A stretch of 64,000 nt of DNA, taken from Bdellovibrionales bacterium (GTDB lineage Bacteria; Bdellovibrionota; Bdellovibrionia; Bdellovibrionales; JAGQZY01). The notes beneath the pieces were generated by a model that worked only from the letters and a program-made list of their open reading frames with translations, was not told where the DNA came from and ran no database searches. The translations under genes were made by a program, and so were the position numbers. The stretch lies in NCBI GenBank assembly GCA_019750295.1, contig JAIEOS010000026.1:1-64000 (forward strand). The letters are read 5' to 3'. Each line of letters opens with the position of its first letter. The first letter of the stretch is position 1. Below, piece after piece: positions 50,153 to 58,969 of the stretch.

Positions 50153-50617
50153 TTAGATCGCGATGCCCGCGATCACAACCACTTGTCCCTGACTTTGAAT
50201 CGATTGCCGAAGAGCTTCGGCTACGGATTTTTCAACCATGGAAATCGCATCGGGCGCAATCACGAAGGCATCTTCGTTTTGATTTTTGTCCACAATGATA
50301 AACGCAATCTCTCCACTGGACAAGTCACCGAGAACTCGAACACTTTTCGCACCCTCGAGCGCTGTTAAAGAAACTTTTGTTCCTTTTCCATAACCCCCAT
50401 CACTGGTGCTGACGAGTTTTGAAAGCGGAGATACTTTTAAGAATGCGTCCAAAGTGGAGGAGCTCAAGTTCAGTTGGATCGCTCGTGAACCGCCTTTTGA
50501 CGGTGGAGTTCCAGGGGTGTAACTCACGGCGCCCGGTTTTCCATACCCACCATCACTACTTCCCGCTTGTACAGAGACTGTCGATAATAAAATTAGAAGC
50601 GCGGCTAAAGTTTTCAT
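50153..50617 (-). CDS. small secreted protein with duplicated SDGGYGK motif
   Basis: 154 residues with a signal peptide (LAALLILLSTVSVQAG). The motif SDGGYGK occurs twice, near the mature N-terminus and near residue 73. The C-terminal half is alpha/beta without cysteines. Its ATG overlaps the stop of the DUF4423 regulator gene by 4 bp, so it is the last member of that three-gene operon. It may be the regulated output or a partner of the regulator. Family unknown. Confidence 0.6.
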   Translation of the reverse strand: MKTLAALLILLSTVSVQAGSSDGGYGKPGAVSYTPGTPPSKGGSRAIQLNLSSSTLDAFLKVSPLSKLVSTSDGGYGKGTKVSLTALEGAKSVRVLGDLSSGEIAFIIVDKNQNEDAFVIAPDAISMVEKSVAEALRQSIQSQGQVVVIAGIAI

Positions 50618-51171
50618 AGGAAATCTCCTTCATTTTCGGATTTTAAAGTATTTGTGCCCGTGAGAGAGTAGCCCGCCACCAGCGTCTTCTGACTGTGACG
50701 AGAAGCTTCGATAAACCACTGCTCCACTTCGCGAATTTTTTCGTAGAAAGCGCGCATGGTCACTTCGTCGGTGCACGTGAATCCATTTCTCACAAAAAAT
50801 TCATCCTGCCCGTCGATATCATTCAGTAATTGATGAGATATAATCCGATGATCATTCACGCGATGAGAACGGGTTCGCATTTTCGCCATCTGATCAATAG
50901 CCACATGCTCGATTTTTTTAACGATCCGGCCGTTATCCCAAGAAATAATTCCGAGACCTTCCAGGAGATCCAAAGCATCTTGAGCCTCGTCCAGCGAAGC
51001 GTCCACTTGCTTGGCGATCCAGCTGAGCTTGGACTGGAAGTCTTTATGATCTAATAGCGCTTCGATTTTCCGAGGCAAATTCGCCTTGGCGTAGGTCTCA
51101 AAATCCCTGCGACCCGTTTGAAGTTCGACAACGTTTTGCCCGACCCCACCCTTTAATTCATCGATCAACAT
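50614..51171 (-). CDS. DUF4423 (TIGR02147 C-terminal-type) regulator subunit
   Basis: 185 residues from the ATG with GGAGGG upstream. ALDLLEGLGIISWDNGRIVKKIEHVAI, then the H-R-V-N-D-H-R segment and the closing EVTMRAFYEKIREVEQWFIEASRHSQ follow the DUF4423 pattern found in the C-terminal half of TIGR02147 proteins, which are abundant in Bdellovibrio and Fibrobacter. The N-terminal HTH normally fused to it is absent; an HTH protein is encoded 16 bp upstream. It is probably the sensing or partner half of a split regulator. Confidence 0.72.
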   Translation of the reverse strand: MLIDELKGGVGQNVVELQTGRRDFETYAKANLPRKIEALLDHKDFQSKLSWIAKQVDASLDEAQDALDLLEGLGIISWDNGRIVKKIEHVAIDQMAKMRTRSHRVNDHRIISHQLLNDIDGQDEFFVRNGFTCTDEVTMRAFYEKIREVEQWFIEASRHSQKTLVAGYSLTGTNTLKSENEGDFL

Positions 51172-51187
51172 CGAAACCCTCCACAGG

Positions 51188-51580
51188 TTATTTTGTAAAC
51201 TCGCGAAGATCCCTAATCGCGGTTTGCAGTTCCGGGTCAGGTCGAACTCGGTATTTCTTCCTGGCCGAAACAATCAGATCGTCAAGGTGAACCTTGCGAT
51301 CGATTTCGTCCAAAGAATCTAGGACATAATTCAGGGACTGTAAATTTTTATTATTTACTTTTTCTTTATTAAGCATGTTTTTAATGACTTGATTCAGTGT
51401 CTCCTGGATATCAATCCCTAGGAATAACAGAATCCGGACAAACTTATCCGCAGAGATCTCGTTTTGTCCGGTAAGATAACGGTTCACCGTATTCCACGGA
51501 AGGTTTAAACCTTCGGCGAGATCTCGCTTCGTCACTTTTTTTAAGGCCATCACTGCATTGACAGAATCTCGTATCTTCAT
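51188..51580 (-). CDS. XRE-type helix-turn-helix protein
   Basis: 130 residues from the ATG at 51580; the open frame runs further upstream without a homologous sequence. The N-terminal half is an XRE-type HTH: KKVTKRDLAEGLNLPWNTVNRYLTGQNEISADKFVRILLFLGI. The C-terminal half is helical and charged. A dyad at 51623-51640 lies just upstream, fitting autoregulation. It heads the operon HTH, DUF4423, SDGGYGK protein. Confidence 0.82.
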   Translation of the reverse strand: MKIRDSVNAVMALKKVTKRDLAEGLNLPWNTVNRYLTGQNEISADKFVRILLFLGIDIQETLNQVIKNMLNKEKVNNKNLQSLNYVLDSLDEIDRKVHLDDLIVSARKKYRVRPDPELQTAIRDLREFTK

Positions 51581-51622
51581 AGGACATCGTTCTAGCAAAG
51601 GTTGGGCGTCAATGTCAGCACG

Positions 51623-51640
51623 ATTAACATATTTGTTAAT
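51623..51640. promoter_or_regulatory. 18-bp dyad, likely operator of the HTH operon
   Basis: ATTAACA (51623-51629), TATT, TGTTAAT (51634-51640) is a perfect 7-bp dyad 43-60 bp upstream of the HTH gene start, overlapping AT-rich promoter-like sequence. It is placed to bind the HTH protein itself. Confidence 0.5.
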
Positions 51641-51791
51641 ATATGGCCAAATACGGCGCTCCGACCCAACGAGTCTCTCGCCGCCGGCCGCCCGGAAAAT
51701 CAGATCAAATCTCCTCATTTCGCTCAGAATTTGGGAGTAGACGTCACGCCGTAAACTATGAGATTTTAAAGACAGTTCTGAGGGGGTTTTT

Positions 51792-52289
51792 ATGATTTCT
51801 CGATGTCTACTCGGTTTGATTGTTCTGGCCACAGCTGTGGGATGCTCGCAAAAGCGCGATGATTTTGTGGCCCATCCGCGCGAGGCGGCGTTTTATAATC
51901 GTTTTGTGAATCCTTCCGCCGAATTTGCCCAAGCCCCAGCGAAAATAGCTCAAGTAAAACTTTTAGAAACCGACGCTAAATACCCGATGCGCTTTGCTTT
52001 ATATGATAACAATAAATTCTATTACGAAGTGGATAAACTCGGGAATGGTTTTGGTCAATGGAGTTATAAAGATGGGGCTCTTGAGCTTGTCGCCGAGAGA
52101 GTGCTGTTTGATATGTACCTTTACGTTTCGGGAGCTCAGGCCGCCGGTGATGCCACTTTAGTTCGCTTTGTGGATCGTCATGGGCAAAACTCTCTTCCCA
52201 TTCAGTTTCGAAATCCAAATGCCTTGGAAAACTCTGGGCAGAAGCCTCCCGAGCTTCCAGAATTTACCGAGTCTCCCAAGGAGATTTAG
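51792..52289 (+). CDS. lipoprotein, hypothetical
   Basis: 165 residues, lipobox AVGC (Cys18), with a GAGGGGG ribosome-binding site. The mature part has a beta-rich stretch (MRFALYDNNKFYYEVDKLGNGFGQWSYKDGALELVAERVL) and a Pro/Glu-rich tail. Divergent from the HTH operon. No family recognised. Confidence 0.6.
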   Translation: MISRCLLGLIVLATAVGCSQKRDDFVAHPREAAFYNRFVNPSAEFAQAPAKIAQVKLLETDAKYPMRFALYDNNKFYYEVDKLGNGFGQWSYKDGALELVAERVLFDMYLYVSGAQAAGDATLVRFVDRHGQNSLPIQFRNPNALENSGQKPPELPEFTESPKEI

Positions 52290-52302
52290 GCCTGCCGCAA
52301 AG

Positions 52303-52596
52303 CTAGTGACCTTTTTTCTCTGATCCATGCTGGGCGGAGCTCTCCGCCTCTGATAAAGGTTTTTCGCAGACCTTGGCGCAGTCCTCCATAGCCACCTGTT
52401 TGGCCGTGAAAAATACCGTCGTCCCACCGATTCGTCGACGACAGCCCGAGTACTCCTTCTTCCCGCCCGCTGGCTGGAACAAAGGATCCGTCCCGTAATA
52501 TCTATAAACTTTTTCGAAGTAACACTGGGAAGTGGCTAACCCATAACTCGCCCAGAAGGAAATCAGCAGAAAGCAGAGAACAGACAACCGTCGCAT
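52303..52596 (-). CDS. small secreted cysteine-containing protein
   Basis: 97 residues: signal peptide (LSVLCFLLISFWASYGLA), then four cysteines (SQCYF, SGCRRR, DCAKVC) that could form two disulfides. No family recognised. Convergent with the lipoprotein gene 13 bp away. Confidence 0.5.
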   Translation of the reverse strand: MRRLSVLCFLLISFWASYGLATSQCYFEKVYRYYGTDPLFQPAGGKKEYSGCRRRIGGTTVFFTAKQVAMEDCAKVCEKPLSEAESSAQHGSEKKGH

Positions 52597-52653
52597 ATCA
52601 CCTCTAAGATTATGATCTTCTAAGAATACCCAAAAAACTCTGGGATTTCTAGT

Positions 52654-52932
52654 TCAGTTGAGAATTTTCCGAAGCTCGCTCTTAAGGTCGTTGGGCAAAA
52701 CTAGCCATTCCGGTGGGATCTCTTCCACGACATAGTTCCAAGCGGTTTTGACCATAGCCTTGGCCGTCGGTTTCTCGTGGAGATCTTTCAGCAGATTTAG
52801 TTTTTGCAAAAGAATTGTTTTTCGGGGTTTATAAAAGCCCGCATCATCTTTCCCGGCGTTAGTGATTTCCGTCGAGGATTCCACCCGTTCGATCAAATTC
52901 TGAAAATAGTCGGTCAAAGTCATGCTCTTCAC
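52654..52932 (-). CDS. small hypothetical protein
   Basis: Up to 92 residues (GTG at 52932 or ATG at 52923), helical and charged, without signal or membrane segment. Another reading frame over 52859-53000 also looks protein-like (DPSFLLWLLSEPKYCEEHDFD), so the 5' end may be frameshifted. Low certainty about the start and about whether the gene is intact. Confidence 0.4.
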   Translation of the reverse strand: MKSMTLTDYFQNLIERVESSTEITNAGKDDAGFYKPRKTILLQKLNLLKDLHEKPTAKAMVKTAWNYVVEEIPPEWLVLPNDLKSELRKILN

Positions 52933-53059
52933 AATACTTGGGTTCGCTCAAGAGCCAAAGTAAAAACGAGGGATCTGATGAGTTCCTGTGCAAAGCCTCT
53001 ACTTTGATTTTAAGTCGAATATAACGGGACGAAATTAAATTTCGCTGCCTTGGTCCAGT

Positions 53060-53103
53060 CCTATACAAAACCCTATACAAATTCGTATAGGTGTTTGTAT
53101 AGG
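53060..53103. promoter_or_regulatory. nested double operator of four CCTATAC half-sites
   Basis: The inner palindrome CCTATACAAATTCGTATAGG (53072-53091) is flanked by a further CCTATAC at 53060-53066 and GTATAGG at 53097-53103. Both dyads share the same centre (53081.5) and the half-sites are 12 bp apart. The array ends 7 bp before the ATG at 53111, so it covers the promoter and ribosome-binding site. It looks like cooperative repressor binding. Confidence 0.75.
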
Positions 53104-53110
53104 GGATTCC

Positions 53111-53608
53111 ATGAAGAAAATATTTTTAGACCCCAAAGAACTTAAGACAAAAAATAAAGTGATCCGTTTTATCAACCCGGCGATCTCTAAGGTCGACCTT
53201 ATTCCCACTTCGCATGTCATCGGCGACACCTCCCACATCCCCCTGTTGGGACGAGTGGCCGCGGGCTTTCCCATCGAAGCGGTAGAGTCGAGTGAGTACA
53301 TTGAGATTCCCAAATCAATGGTTCGTCGAGGAGCTCCCTCCTTCGCCCTCAAGGTGAAGGGGGACTCCATGGTTGATGAAAACATCTCTGATGGCGACTA
53401 CGTCATTATTCAAAAGCAGAAGCATGCGAATAATGGAGATATCGTGGTCGCGATCATTGATAACAATGCAACGCTGAAGAGGTTTTATAAAAAAAGCGAG
53501 GGCATTGAACTTCATGCGGCCAATAAAAATTATAGTCCTATCCGCGTGCAGCCCTCATCCCAATTTGAAATTTTAGGCGTGCTCACCGGAGTGATTCGCC
53601 GCTATTGA
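53111..53608 (+). CDS. LexA-like S24 autocleaving protein lacking a DNA-binding domain
   Basis: 165 residues, AGGGG ribosome-binding site. The LexA C-terminal domain is complete: cleavage site Ala51-Gly52 (LLGRVAAG), Ser86 (VKGDSM) and Lys123 (ATLKRF). Spacings from Gly to Ser (34) and Ser to Lys (37) equal those of E. coli LexA (85, 119, 156). Ahead of the cleavage site there are only about 50 residues with no helix-turn-helix, against about 84 in LexA. It is therefore a UmuD-like or partner-type S24 protein, perhaps cleaved with RecA filaments during DNA damage. The array of operators before it must be bound by another protein, or by an unrecognised N-domain. Confidence 0.85.
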   Translation: MKKIFLDPKELKTKNKVIRFINPAISKVDLIPTSHVIGDTSHIPLLGRVAAGFPIEAVESSEYIEIPKSMVRRGAPSFALKVKGDSMVDENISDGDYVIIQKQKHANNGDIVVAIIDNNATLKRFYKKSEGIELHAANKNYSPIRVQPSSQFEILGVLTGVIRRY

Positions 53609-53708
53609 TCGTCGAGCGAGAAAATTAAAGGGGTGATGGAGCGAACTCTTCCTCCTTAACGTTGTTGTCACACTTCTTTAATTTTCTCGACGGTCGGTGG
53701 CACTTTAT

Positions 53709-53732
53709 AGGGGCTCCGGCCCCTCTTTTTTT
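53709..53732 (+). terminator. intrinsic terminator
   Basis: AGGGGC-TCCG-GCCCCT (53709-53724) followed by a T-run to 53732, about 100 bp after the S24 protein gene. Confidence 0.85.
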
Positions 53733-53784
53733 GCCCAAATTTTCGGCTTTTGACTCTATCAATTGCGGTGCTATAACTAAGTCT

Positions 53785-54585
53785 ATGACTAGACAATTTA
53801 TAACTGCAATTCTACTTCTCTCACTTTCTCTCGCCGGCTGCTCGACTCTTACAAAAGGTCCTACAGAAGCCGAAATCAATGCCGAAGCGGCGAAAGCCTA
53901 CCAAGAGGTCAAAGCGAAATCGAAAATGTCGAACAATCGCGAATGGACCCAGATGGTTCAGCGCGTGTCACAAAGAATCGCAGCGGCGTCGGGCGAAAAT
54001 TTTCAGTGGGAATATATTTTAATCGATAGCCCAGAAGTGAACGCATGGTGTATGCCCGGCGGTAAAATGGCAGTTTACACCGGAATTATGCCCGTGCTTA
54101 AAACCGAGGGCGCTCTCGCGGCGGTAATGGGTCACGAAGTGGCGCACGCCACTCTTCGCCACGGTAAAGAGAGATACGCTCGCGCCATCAAAGGAAATCT
54201 TGCCGGATTAATTATCGGCGGAGCCGCAGTGGTCGGTGGACAGTTATTTTGCAAAAGTCCTCTCTGCAAAAACCTCACGGGACTCGGCGGGGCTGCCGCC
54301 GGACTTGCCATCGTTTTCTTCGACCGTAAATACGGTCGCGCCGATGAAAGTGATGCCGATAAAGCGGGTCAAATTTATATGGCCCGCGCCGGATATGATC
54401 CCGCCGAAGCCATTGAAGTTTGGAATCGAATGGCCGCTTCTAAAAAAGGCGGTGGTCCTCCCGAGTTTATGTCCACGCATCCTTCGGACGAACGCCGCCG
54501 CGACAACTTGAGAAGCTGGCTCCCTCAAGCTCAGCAGGTGTATCAACAGTCTCCGCAAAAATTTGGAATCGGCGCGGGCATTTAA
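53785..54585 (+). CDS. M48-family metalloprotease lipoprotein (LoiP/YcaL type)
   Basis: 266 residues from MTRQFITAILLL; the lipobox LAGC (about Cys19) indicates an outer- or inner-membrane lipoprotein. The zinc motif HEVAH (near residue 116, MGHEVAHATLRHG) and the third ligand in ADESDADKAGQIYMARAGYDP are present, and MSTHPSDERR is the usual family segment. It degrades or matures envelope proteins in the periplasm, as LoiP and BepA do. It stands between an intrinsic terminator and the PBP gene. Confidence 0.93.
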   Translation: MTRQFITAILLLSLSLAGCSTLTKGPTEAEINAEAAKAYQEVKAKSKMSNNREWTQMVQRVSQRIAAASGENFQWEYILIDSPEVNAWCMPGGKMAVYTGIMPVLKTEGALAAVMGHEVAHATLRHGKERYARAIKGNLAGLIIGGAAVVGGQLFCKSPLCKNLTGLGGAAAGLAIVFFDRKYGRADESDADKAGQIYMARAGYDPAEAIEVWNRMAASKKGGGPPEFMSTHPSDERRRDNLRSWLPQAQQVYQQSPQKFGIGAGI

Positions 54586-54747
54586 AATCGACGAATTGTG
54601 GACGAAAGAAGTTCCGCTGTGGAACCAATTTCTCCTCGGAAGTGTCAACTTTTTGCACACTCGTGAAGATACTATCCTTGGGGTTCACTAACATGGTCCC
54701 CCTCTCTGTTGTTTGATATATGTACCTCATAATTCGTGTGAGGAAAA

Positions 54748-57700
54748 ATGACGGACGTCGGAATTCTTGTAAAAGCTTTAGCTGTATTGTTAACCGTGGG
54801 ACAACTCAATAATCCCGCGACTATTCGAACAACTCCTATCAATAAAGATACTGAGCGAGCCATTGCCGTCGGTCACATGCACAACGGCTGTAAACTCCTC
54901 ATGGATCGCTTTAAAGACGTGGCGGGAATGGATCTCTCTGCTCTCGACAACGACCCGAACGATCCGAATAAAACGGATGAAAACAGTCTCGAAGTGGCGC
55001 TCTCGCAGTTGATCGAAAACGCTAAGATTTCCGACAAGAGCACAGAAATTCTGAAAGGCGTCGACGTTAAGGAAGCGAAAGATATTTATCTCGAAGTCTG
55101 TAAAGCTCGCCAAATGACGAATTCCCTAGCGCCCATTGCACAGGCCATTGATTTTTACAACGATGCCATCAAAGATCTTCCTCCTGAAACAAAACTCCAG
55201 GAGCTAAAAAACAAGCGGTTAAGTCAGTCCTCCACACTGATGGATGTGAACGGAAAATTTTATACCGAAGTTTATGCCACCGAAGGTCGTCGCAGCACTG
55301 TGAACTACGGTGAAATTCCCGATCACGTCAAAAAAGCCTTTGTCTCTATCGAGGATCGTCGCTTTTACCAACACGGTGGAGTTGATGAGATCGGACTTTT
55401 GCGAGCGTTTATGACGAATATGTCGGCCTCGGGTCGCCCTGAAGGCGGATCGACGATCACTCAACAAGTGGTCAAAAATTTAGTGGTCGGAGACGAATAT
55501 AATTATCAGCGAAAAATTCGCGAGATGATCATGGCCGTAAAACTCGATAAGATGAAGGTCTTATCGAAAGACGAAATTTTAGCTCTTTATCTTAACTATA
55601 TCTATCTCGGTCGCTCCTCTTGGGGCGTAGATATGGCCGCAAAAACTTATTTCGGTCGCTCAATCAAAGACGTCACGCTCGCGCAGGGGGCCTATCTTGC
55701 GGGTCTTACACATAAGCCCAATAAATATAATCTGTCTTCGAGCGGCGATGAGGCCGTTAAACGACGTAATGAAGTTTTAAGAACGATGCTCTCAGAGAAG
55801 TATATCACCAATGACCAATATACAGCGGCGATCGCCGAACCGGCCAACTTAGCTCCTTACGAAAACCCCAGAGCTAAATCTTCCCTTTACTTCATCTCGG
55901 ATGCGCGTCGATATCTTATGCAGGAAGCAAAAATCGACATCTTCGCCGAAAACTATAAAGTCTACTCGACGATTCAACCTGATCTTCAAAAGGCCACTGA
56001 GTTTGCGGTTCAAGAGGGAATTTGGAATTTCGAACGCAGTTTAAATCGCGCTTCCTTCGAAAAGCCGGAAGGGAATATCGAAAAACTCGTCAATCCTCCG
56101 GCGCCCGCTCCTCGAGTGAACAATGCTCTTTTGACGCCTCATCAATCTCCGGCCGTGACGAATGCGGCGTTCACAGTGGGCTCGGTGGGTGTGGAACTCG
56201 CCGCCGCTCGCACGGGAACTCGCCGACAAAATCGTCAACGTCGTCGCGCCCCCGCTCCACCTCCCGAGCTTCCCATTGCGGAAACGCAAAAGCCTTGGCG
56301 CGAAATCATGCAAAGAGTGGCTAAGCCTCTCATTGATGTTCAATGGGATCTCGCCGTCGTCACTCGCCTTGAAGGCCGCCGCATTATGGTGGGTTTAAAA
56401 GACGGACGAGAGATGCCTTTAAGCACCAATGTCTCAAGCCTTAAGTTGTGGGACCTGATTTATGTGCGCGTTCAAGACAACGGAAAAATGGCAGACCTAC
56501 GAACTCGCCCTAAAGTTCAAGGGGCGGCGATCGTGATTGAAAACGCCACGGGACGTGTCCTCTCGATGGTGGGTGGATTTTCTTACGCGGTTAACGAAGT
56601 CAATCGCGCCTCGGCCTTTGCGGCTCCTTGGCGACAGGCGGGTTCAACCGTAAAGCCTTTCGTATTTCTTGCAGCTTTGCAAAAAGGCTTTCAGCCCAAC
56701 ACTCTCGTTTACAACTCTCGCCAAGTTTTTCAACTTCCCGGAAGAGACTGGTCTCCAAAAAACTATGCGGGCGACTCGTCGGGTCCGATCACCATGCGTT
56801 CCGCTCTGGAGCAGTCGAAAAATATTCCAACGGCGCGCTGGCTAGACCATCTCGGTAACACTCGCGAAGAAAGCTTCGAGTACATCCGTAAAGTTTGGCA
56901 AGATATGGGCATCTATAATTATGCACAAATTGAAAACAGTCCCGAACTTCAAGCTCTCTACAAGGGCAACGAACGTGGCCTTCGGAATTATAAAACTCAG
57001 TACTCATCGTGGTCGAGCCTGCTCGGTACGGCCCCCACTCGTCTACCGGATTTGGCTGGGGCTTATGCCGCGATTGCCAATGGCGGCTTCCGTCCCAAAA
57101 TTCGTTTAGTCGATCGCGTGGAGAAAAACGGAGCTGTTGTTTTCACCAATCCTCATGTTCAAAATCCTCTACTGCCGCCTCCAGGAGCCAACCCGACGGA
57201 GCAAATGAACAACCGTGCTTCGGCTTACCAGCTGAAAGCAATTCTTCAGGGAACTGTTCTGCGCGGAACGGCCGCTCAACTCAAGAGACATGGCGAATTT
57301 ATGGCGGGTAAAACGGGAACGTCTTCCAACAACCGCGACGTTCTCTTCGCGGGATTTACCAATGAGGTGACCGTCATCGTTTGGATTGGTTACGATCAAC
57401 AACAAACTTTGGGAAGTCGCGCGACCGGTGGAACTTATGCGGCCCCCATCGTCGAAAGCATCATTACCAAATCTTGGGATATTCTGAATAAAAAAACACC
57501 GCTGCGTTTTACCGACCAAGAGGTTGATAAATATTTGGTTCAATATCCGATCGATCAAAGATCCGGCGCGGTGCTTTCGCCAGGCTCCGGTGGATTTCTT
57601 GAGACCTTCCGCGTGGCCCCCGAGAGCATCGCTCGCGGAGGAAAAGATTTCTACAACACCAACTTGCAGATCGTCGGACAGTATTCTGTTCCGGGATTTG

Positions 57701-57975
57701 ACGAGCCACCGACATCTCGCCGAGGCTTTCCATCCGTTGATGAAGAAGAGGACTCCCCGTTCGCACCGGAACCGCAATTCCGTCGTGAGCCGCCGCCTCA
57801 ACGTCGAATGCGACGACAGGATCCGTCGTATCCTTTCTTCCCACGCAATGAAGAGCCCGATTTCTCGGAACCTGAGACCGATCGGCGTCGGCGAAGATAC
57901 AATCCTTCGCAACCGGCCGAACGTTACTACCCCTCTCAACAAAACGAGAGAGTTTGGGGCCCAGGCCTAAGATAA
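54748..57975 (+). CDS. class A penicillin-binding protein (PBP1A-like), extended
   Basis: 1075 residues, longer than the 800-850 of usual PBP1A. An N-terminal hydrophobic segment (about 5-18) is short for a membrane anchor. Residues about 30-150 are an extra acidic helical region. Then GT51 glycosyltransferase: EDRRFYQHGG (catalytic Glu202) and GGSTITQQ. An insert region with a basic, Pro-rich loop (about 450-515) precedes the transpeptidase: Ser633 in GSTVK, SKN, and KTGTS (about 855). The tail (about 985-1075) is Arg/Pro/Glu-rich and disordered. It polymerises and crosslinks peptidoglycan. Confidence 0.93.
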   Translation: MTDVGILVKALAVLLTVGQLNNPATIRTTPINKDTERAIAVGHMHNGCKLLMDRFKDVAGMDLSALDNDPNDPNKTDENSLEVALSQLIENAKISDKSTEILKGVDVKEAKDIYLEVCKARQMTNSLAPIAQAIDFYNDAIKDLPPETKLQELKNKRLSQSSTLMDVNGKFYTEVYATEGRRSTVNYGEIPDHVKKAFVSIEDRRFYQHGGVDEIGLLRAFMTNMSASGRPEGGSTITQQVVKNLVVGDEYNYQRKIREMIMAVKLDKMKVLSKDEILALYLNYIYLGRSSWGVDMAAKTYFGRSIKDVTLAQGAYLAGLTHKPNKYNLSSSGDEAVKRRNEVLRTMLSEKYITNDQYTAAIAEPANLAPYENPRAKSSLYFISDARRYLMQEAKIDIFAENYKVYSTIQPDLQKATEFAVQEGIWNFERSLNRASFEKPEGNIEKLVNPPAPAPRVNNALLTPHQSPAVTNAAFTVGSVGVELAAARTGTRRQNRQRRRAPAPPPELPIAETQKPWREIMQRVAKPLIDVQWDLAVVTRLEGRRIMVGLKDGREMPLSTNVSSLKLWDLIYVRVQDNGKMADLRTRPKVQGAAIVIENATGRVLSMVGGFSYAVNEVNRASAFAAPWRQAGSTVKPFVFLAALQKGFQPNTLVYNSRQVFQLPGRDWSPKNYAGDSSGPITMRSALEQSKNIPTARWLDHLGNTREESFEYIRKVWQDMGIYNYAQIENSPELQALYKGNERGLRNYKTQYSSWSSLLGTAPTRLPDLAGAYAAIANGGFRPKIRLVDRVEKNGAVVFTNPHVQNPLLPPPGANPTEQMNNRASAYQLKAILQGTVLRGTAAQLKRHGEFMAGKTGTSSNNRDVLFAGFTNEVTVIVWIGYDQQQTLGSRATGGTYAAPIVESIITKSWDILNKKTPLRFTDQEVDKYLVQYPIDQRSGAVLSPGSGGFLETFRVAPESIARGGKDFYNTNLQIVGQYSVPGFDEPPTSRRGFPSVDEEEDSPFAPEPQFRREPPPQRRMRRQDPSYPFFPRNEEPDFSEPETDRRRRRYNPSQPAERYYPSQQNERVWGPGLR

Positions 57976-58009
57976 TTTTTTGAATCGATTTTTTTAAGAG
58001 GAGAGAACA

Positions 58010-58969
58010 ATGTCACTAATAAATATATGTACCGCTGCGATTTTACTTTTCGCGGCCCCCGTGTTGGCGCAAGACTTCAACACGCCCAACGATAGACTCG
58101 AACCCGGAGTGGTTTACCAGTCCGAAAAGATCGTTAACTTTAATGATTGGATGCGAGCTTCGCCGGAAGAAGGCGCACTTCTCAATCGCTACCCTGGCTT
58201 TGTTCAGCAGAAAACAAAGAAAGCGGTTTTAGAGGATGGATCCAACGAATACGTGATTCGCATGTATGTGTCTCGCAATAAATTTATTGTGAACAAGCCA
58301 GCAAATCAGATTACTTTTAACCATATCTTAAATCTCCAGGCCATCAAGGCCGCAGAACCCGCATTCGTGGACCACAAGGTCATCACAACAGCCCAAGTGG
58401 TTTCGGAAGATCCTGCAAAAGCAGAAAAATGGGGATACATCAATGATCCCGCTCGTAAATGGTGCTCGGGAAATGTTCTCTGTGTGCAGATGCGTTTTAA
58501 CTTCAGCATCATTGTTCGCGGCGTGATCGCAGGATATAATCTTAAGAAGACTTCAGATAGCGAACCCCATCAGGGACACGTAGACATGCAACTCGAAGCC
58601 TCGACAATGACTCCCGCCCATCTCACCGGTCAGAACGGAGAAATCTTAAAACGCGTCACCGGAATTCCCACACCTGCGCAAGCCGGCGTGATTCAAACCA
58701 CTTTCTACGCGAGCGACTATTTTGAATATGGGAAAGTGGTTACCGTGGTCCAAGACAATCCAACACGTCCAGGAACTTCGATTGTCACTGCCATCTACGC
58801 GATCGGACTCAAAGACAAAATGATCAAAAAGATGGAAGCCATGTCTCCGATCCGTATTAACGACATCATTTCCGGCACCAGCATCATCAGAGGCTCTCGC
58901 GGACCCGAAAAAGGCTTTGGACCTTACACCCGCGACCTGACTAAAACTCTCATGATGACCCTCAAGTAA
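58010..58969 (+). CDS. secreted protein, hypothetical
   Basis: 319 residues with a signal peptide (ICTAAILLFAAPVLAQ) and a GAGGAGAG ribosome-binding site 35 bp after the PBP gene. The mature part is alpha/beta with two cysteines close together (KWCSGNVLCVQMRF), probably disulfide-bonded. No family is recognised. Co-transcription with the PBP suggests a role in cell-wall growth, by context only. Confidence 0.6.
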   Translation: MSLINICTAAILLFAAPVLAQDFNTPNDRLEPGVVYQSEKIVNFNDWMRASPEEGALLNRYPGFVQQKTKKAVLEDGSNEYVIRMYVSRNKFIVNKPANQITFNHILNLQAIKAAEPAFVDHKVITTAQVVSEDPAKAEKWGYINDPARKWCSGNVLCVQMRFNFSIIVRGVIAGYNLKKTSDSEPHQGHVDMQLEASTMTPAHLTGQNGEILKRVTGIPTPAQAGVIQTTFYASDYFEYGKVVTVVQDNPTRPGTSIVTAIYAIGLKDKMIKKMEAMSPIRINDIISGTSIIRGSRGPEKGFGPYTRDLTKTLMMTLK

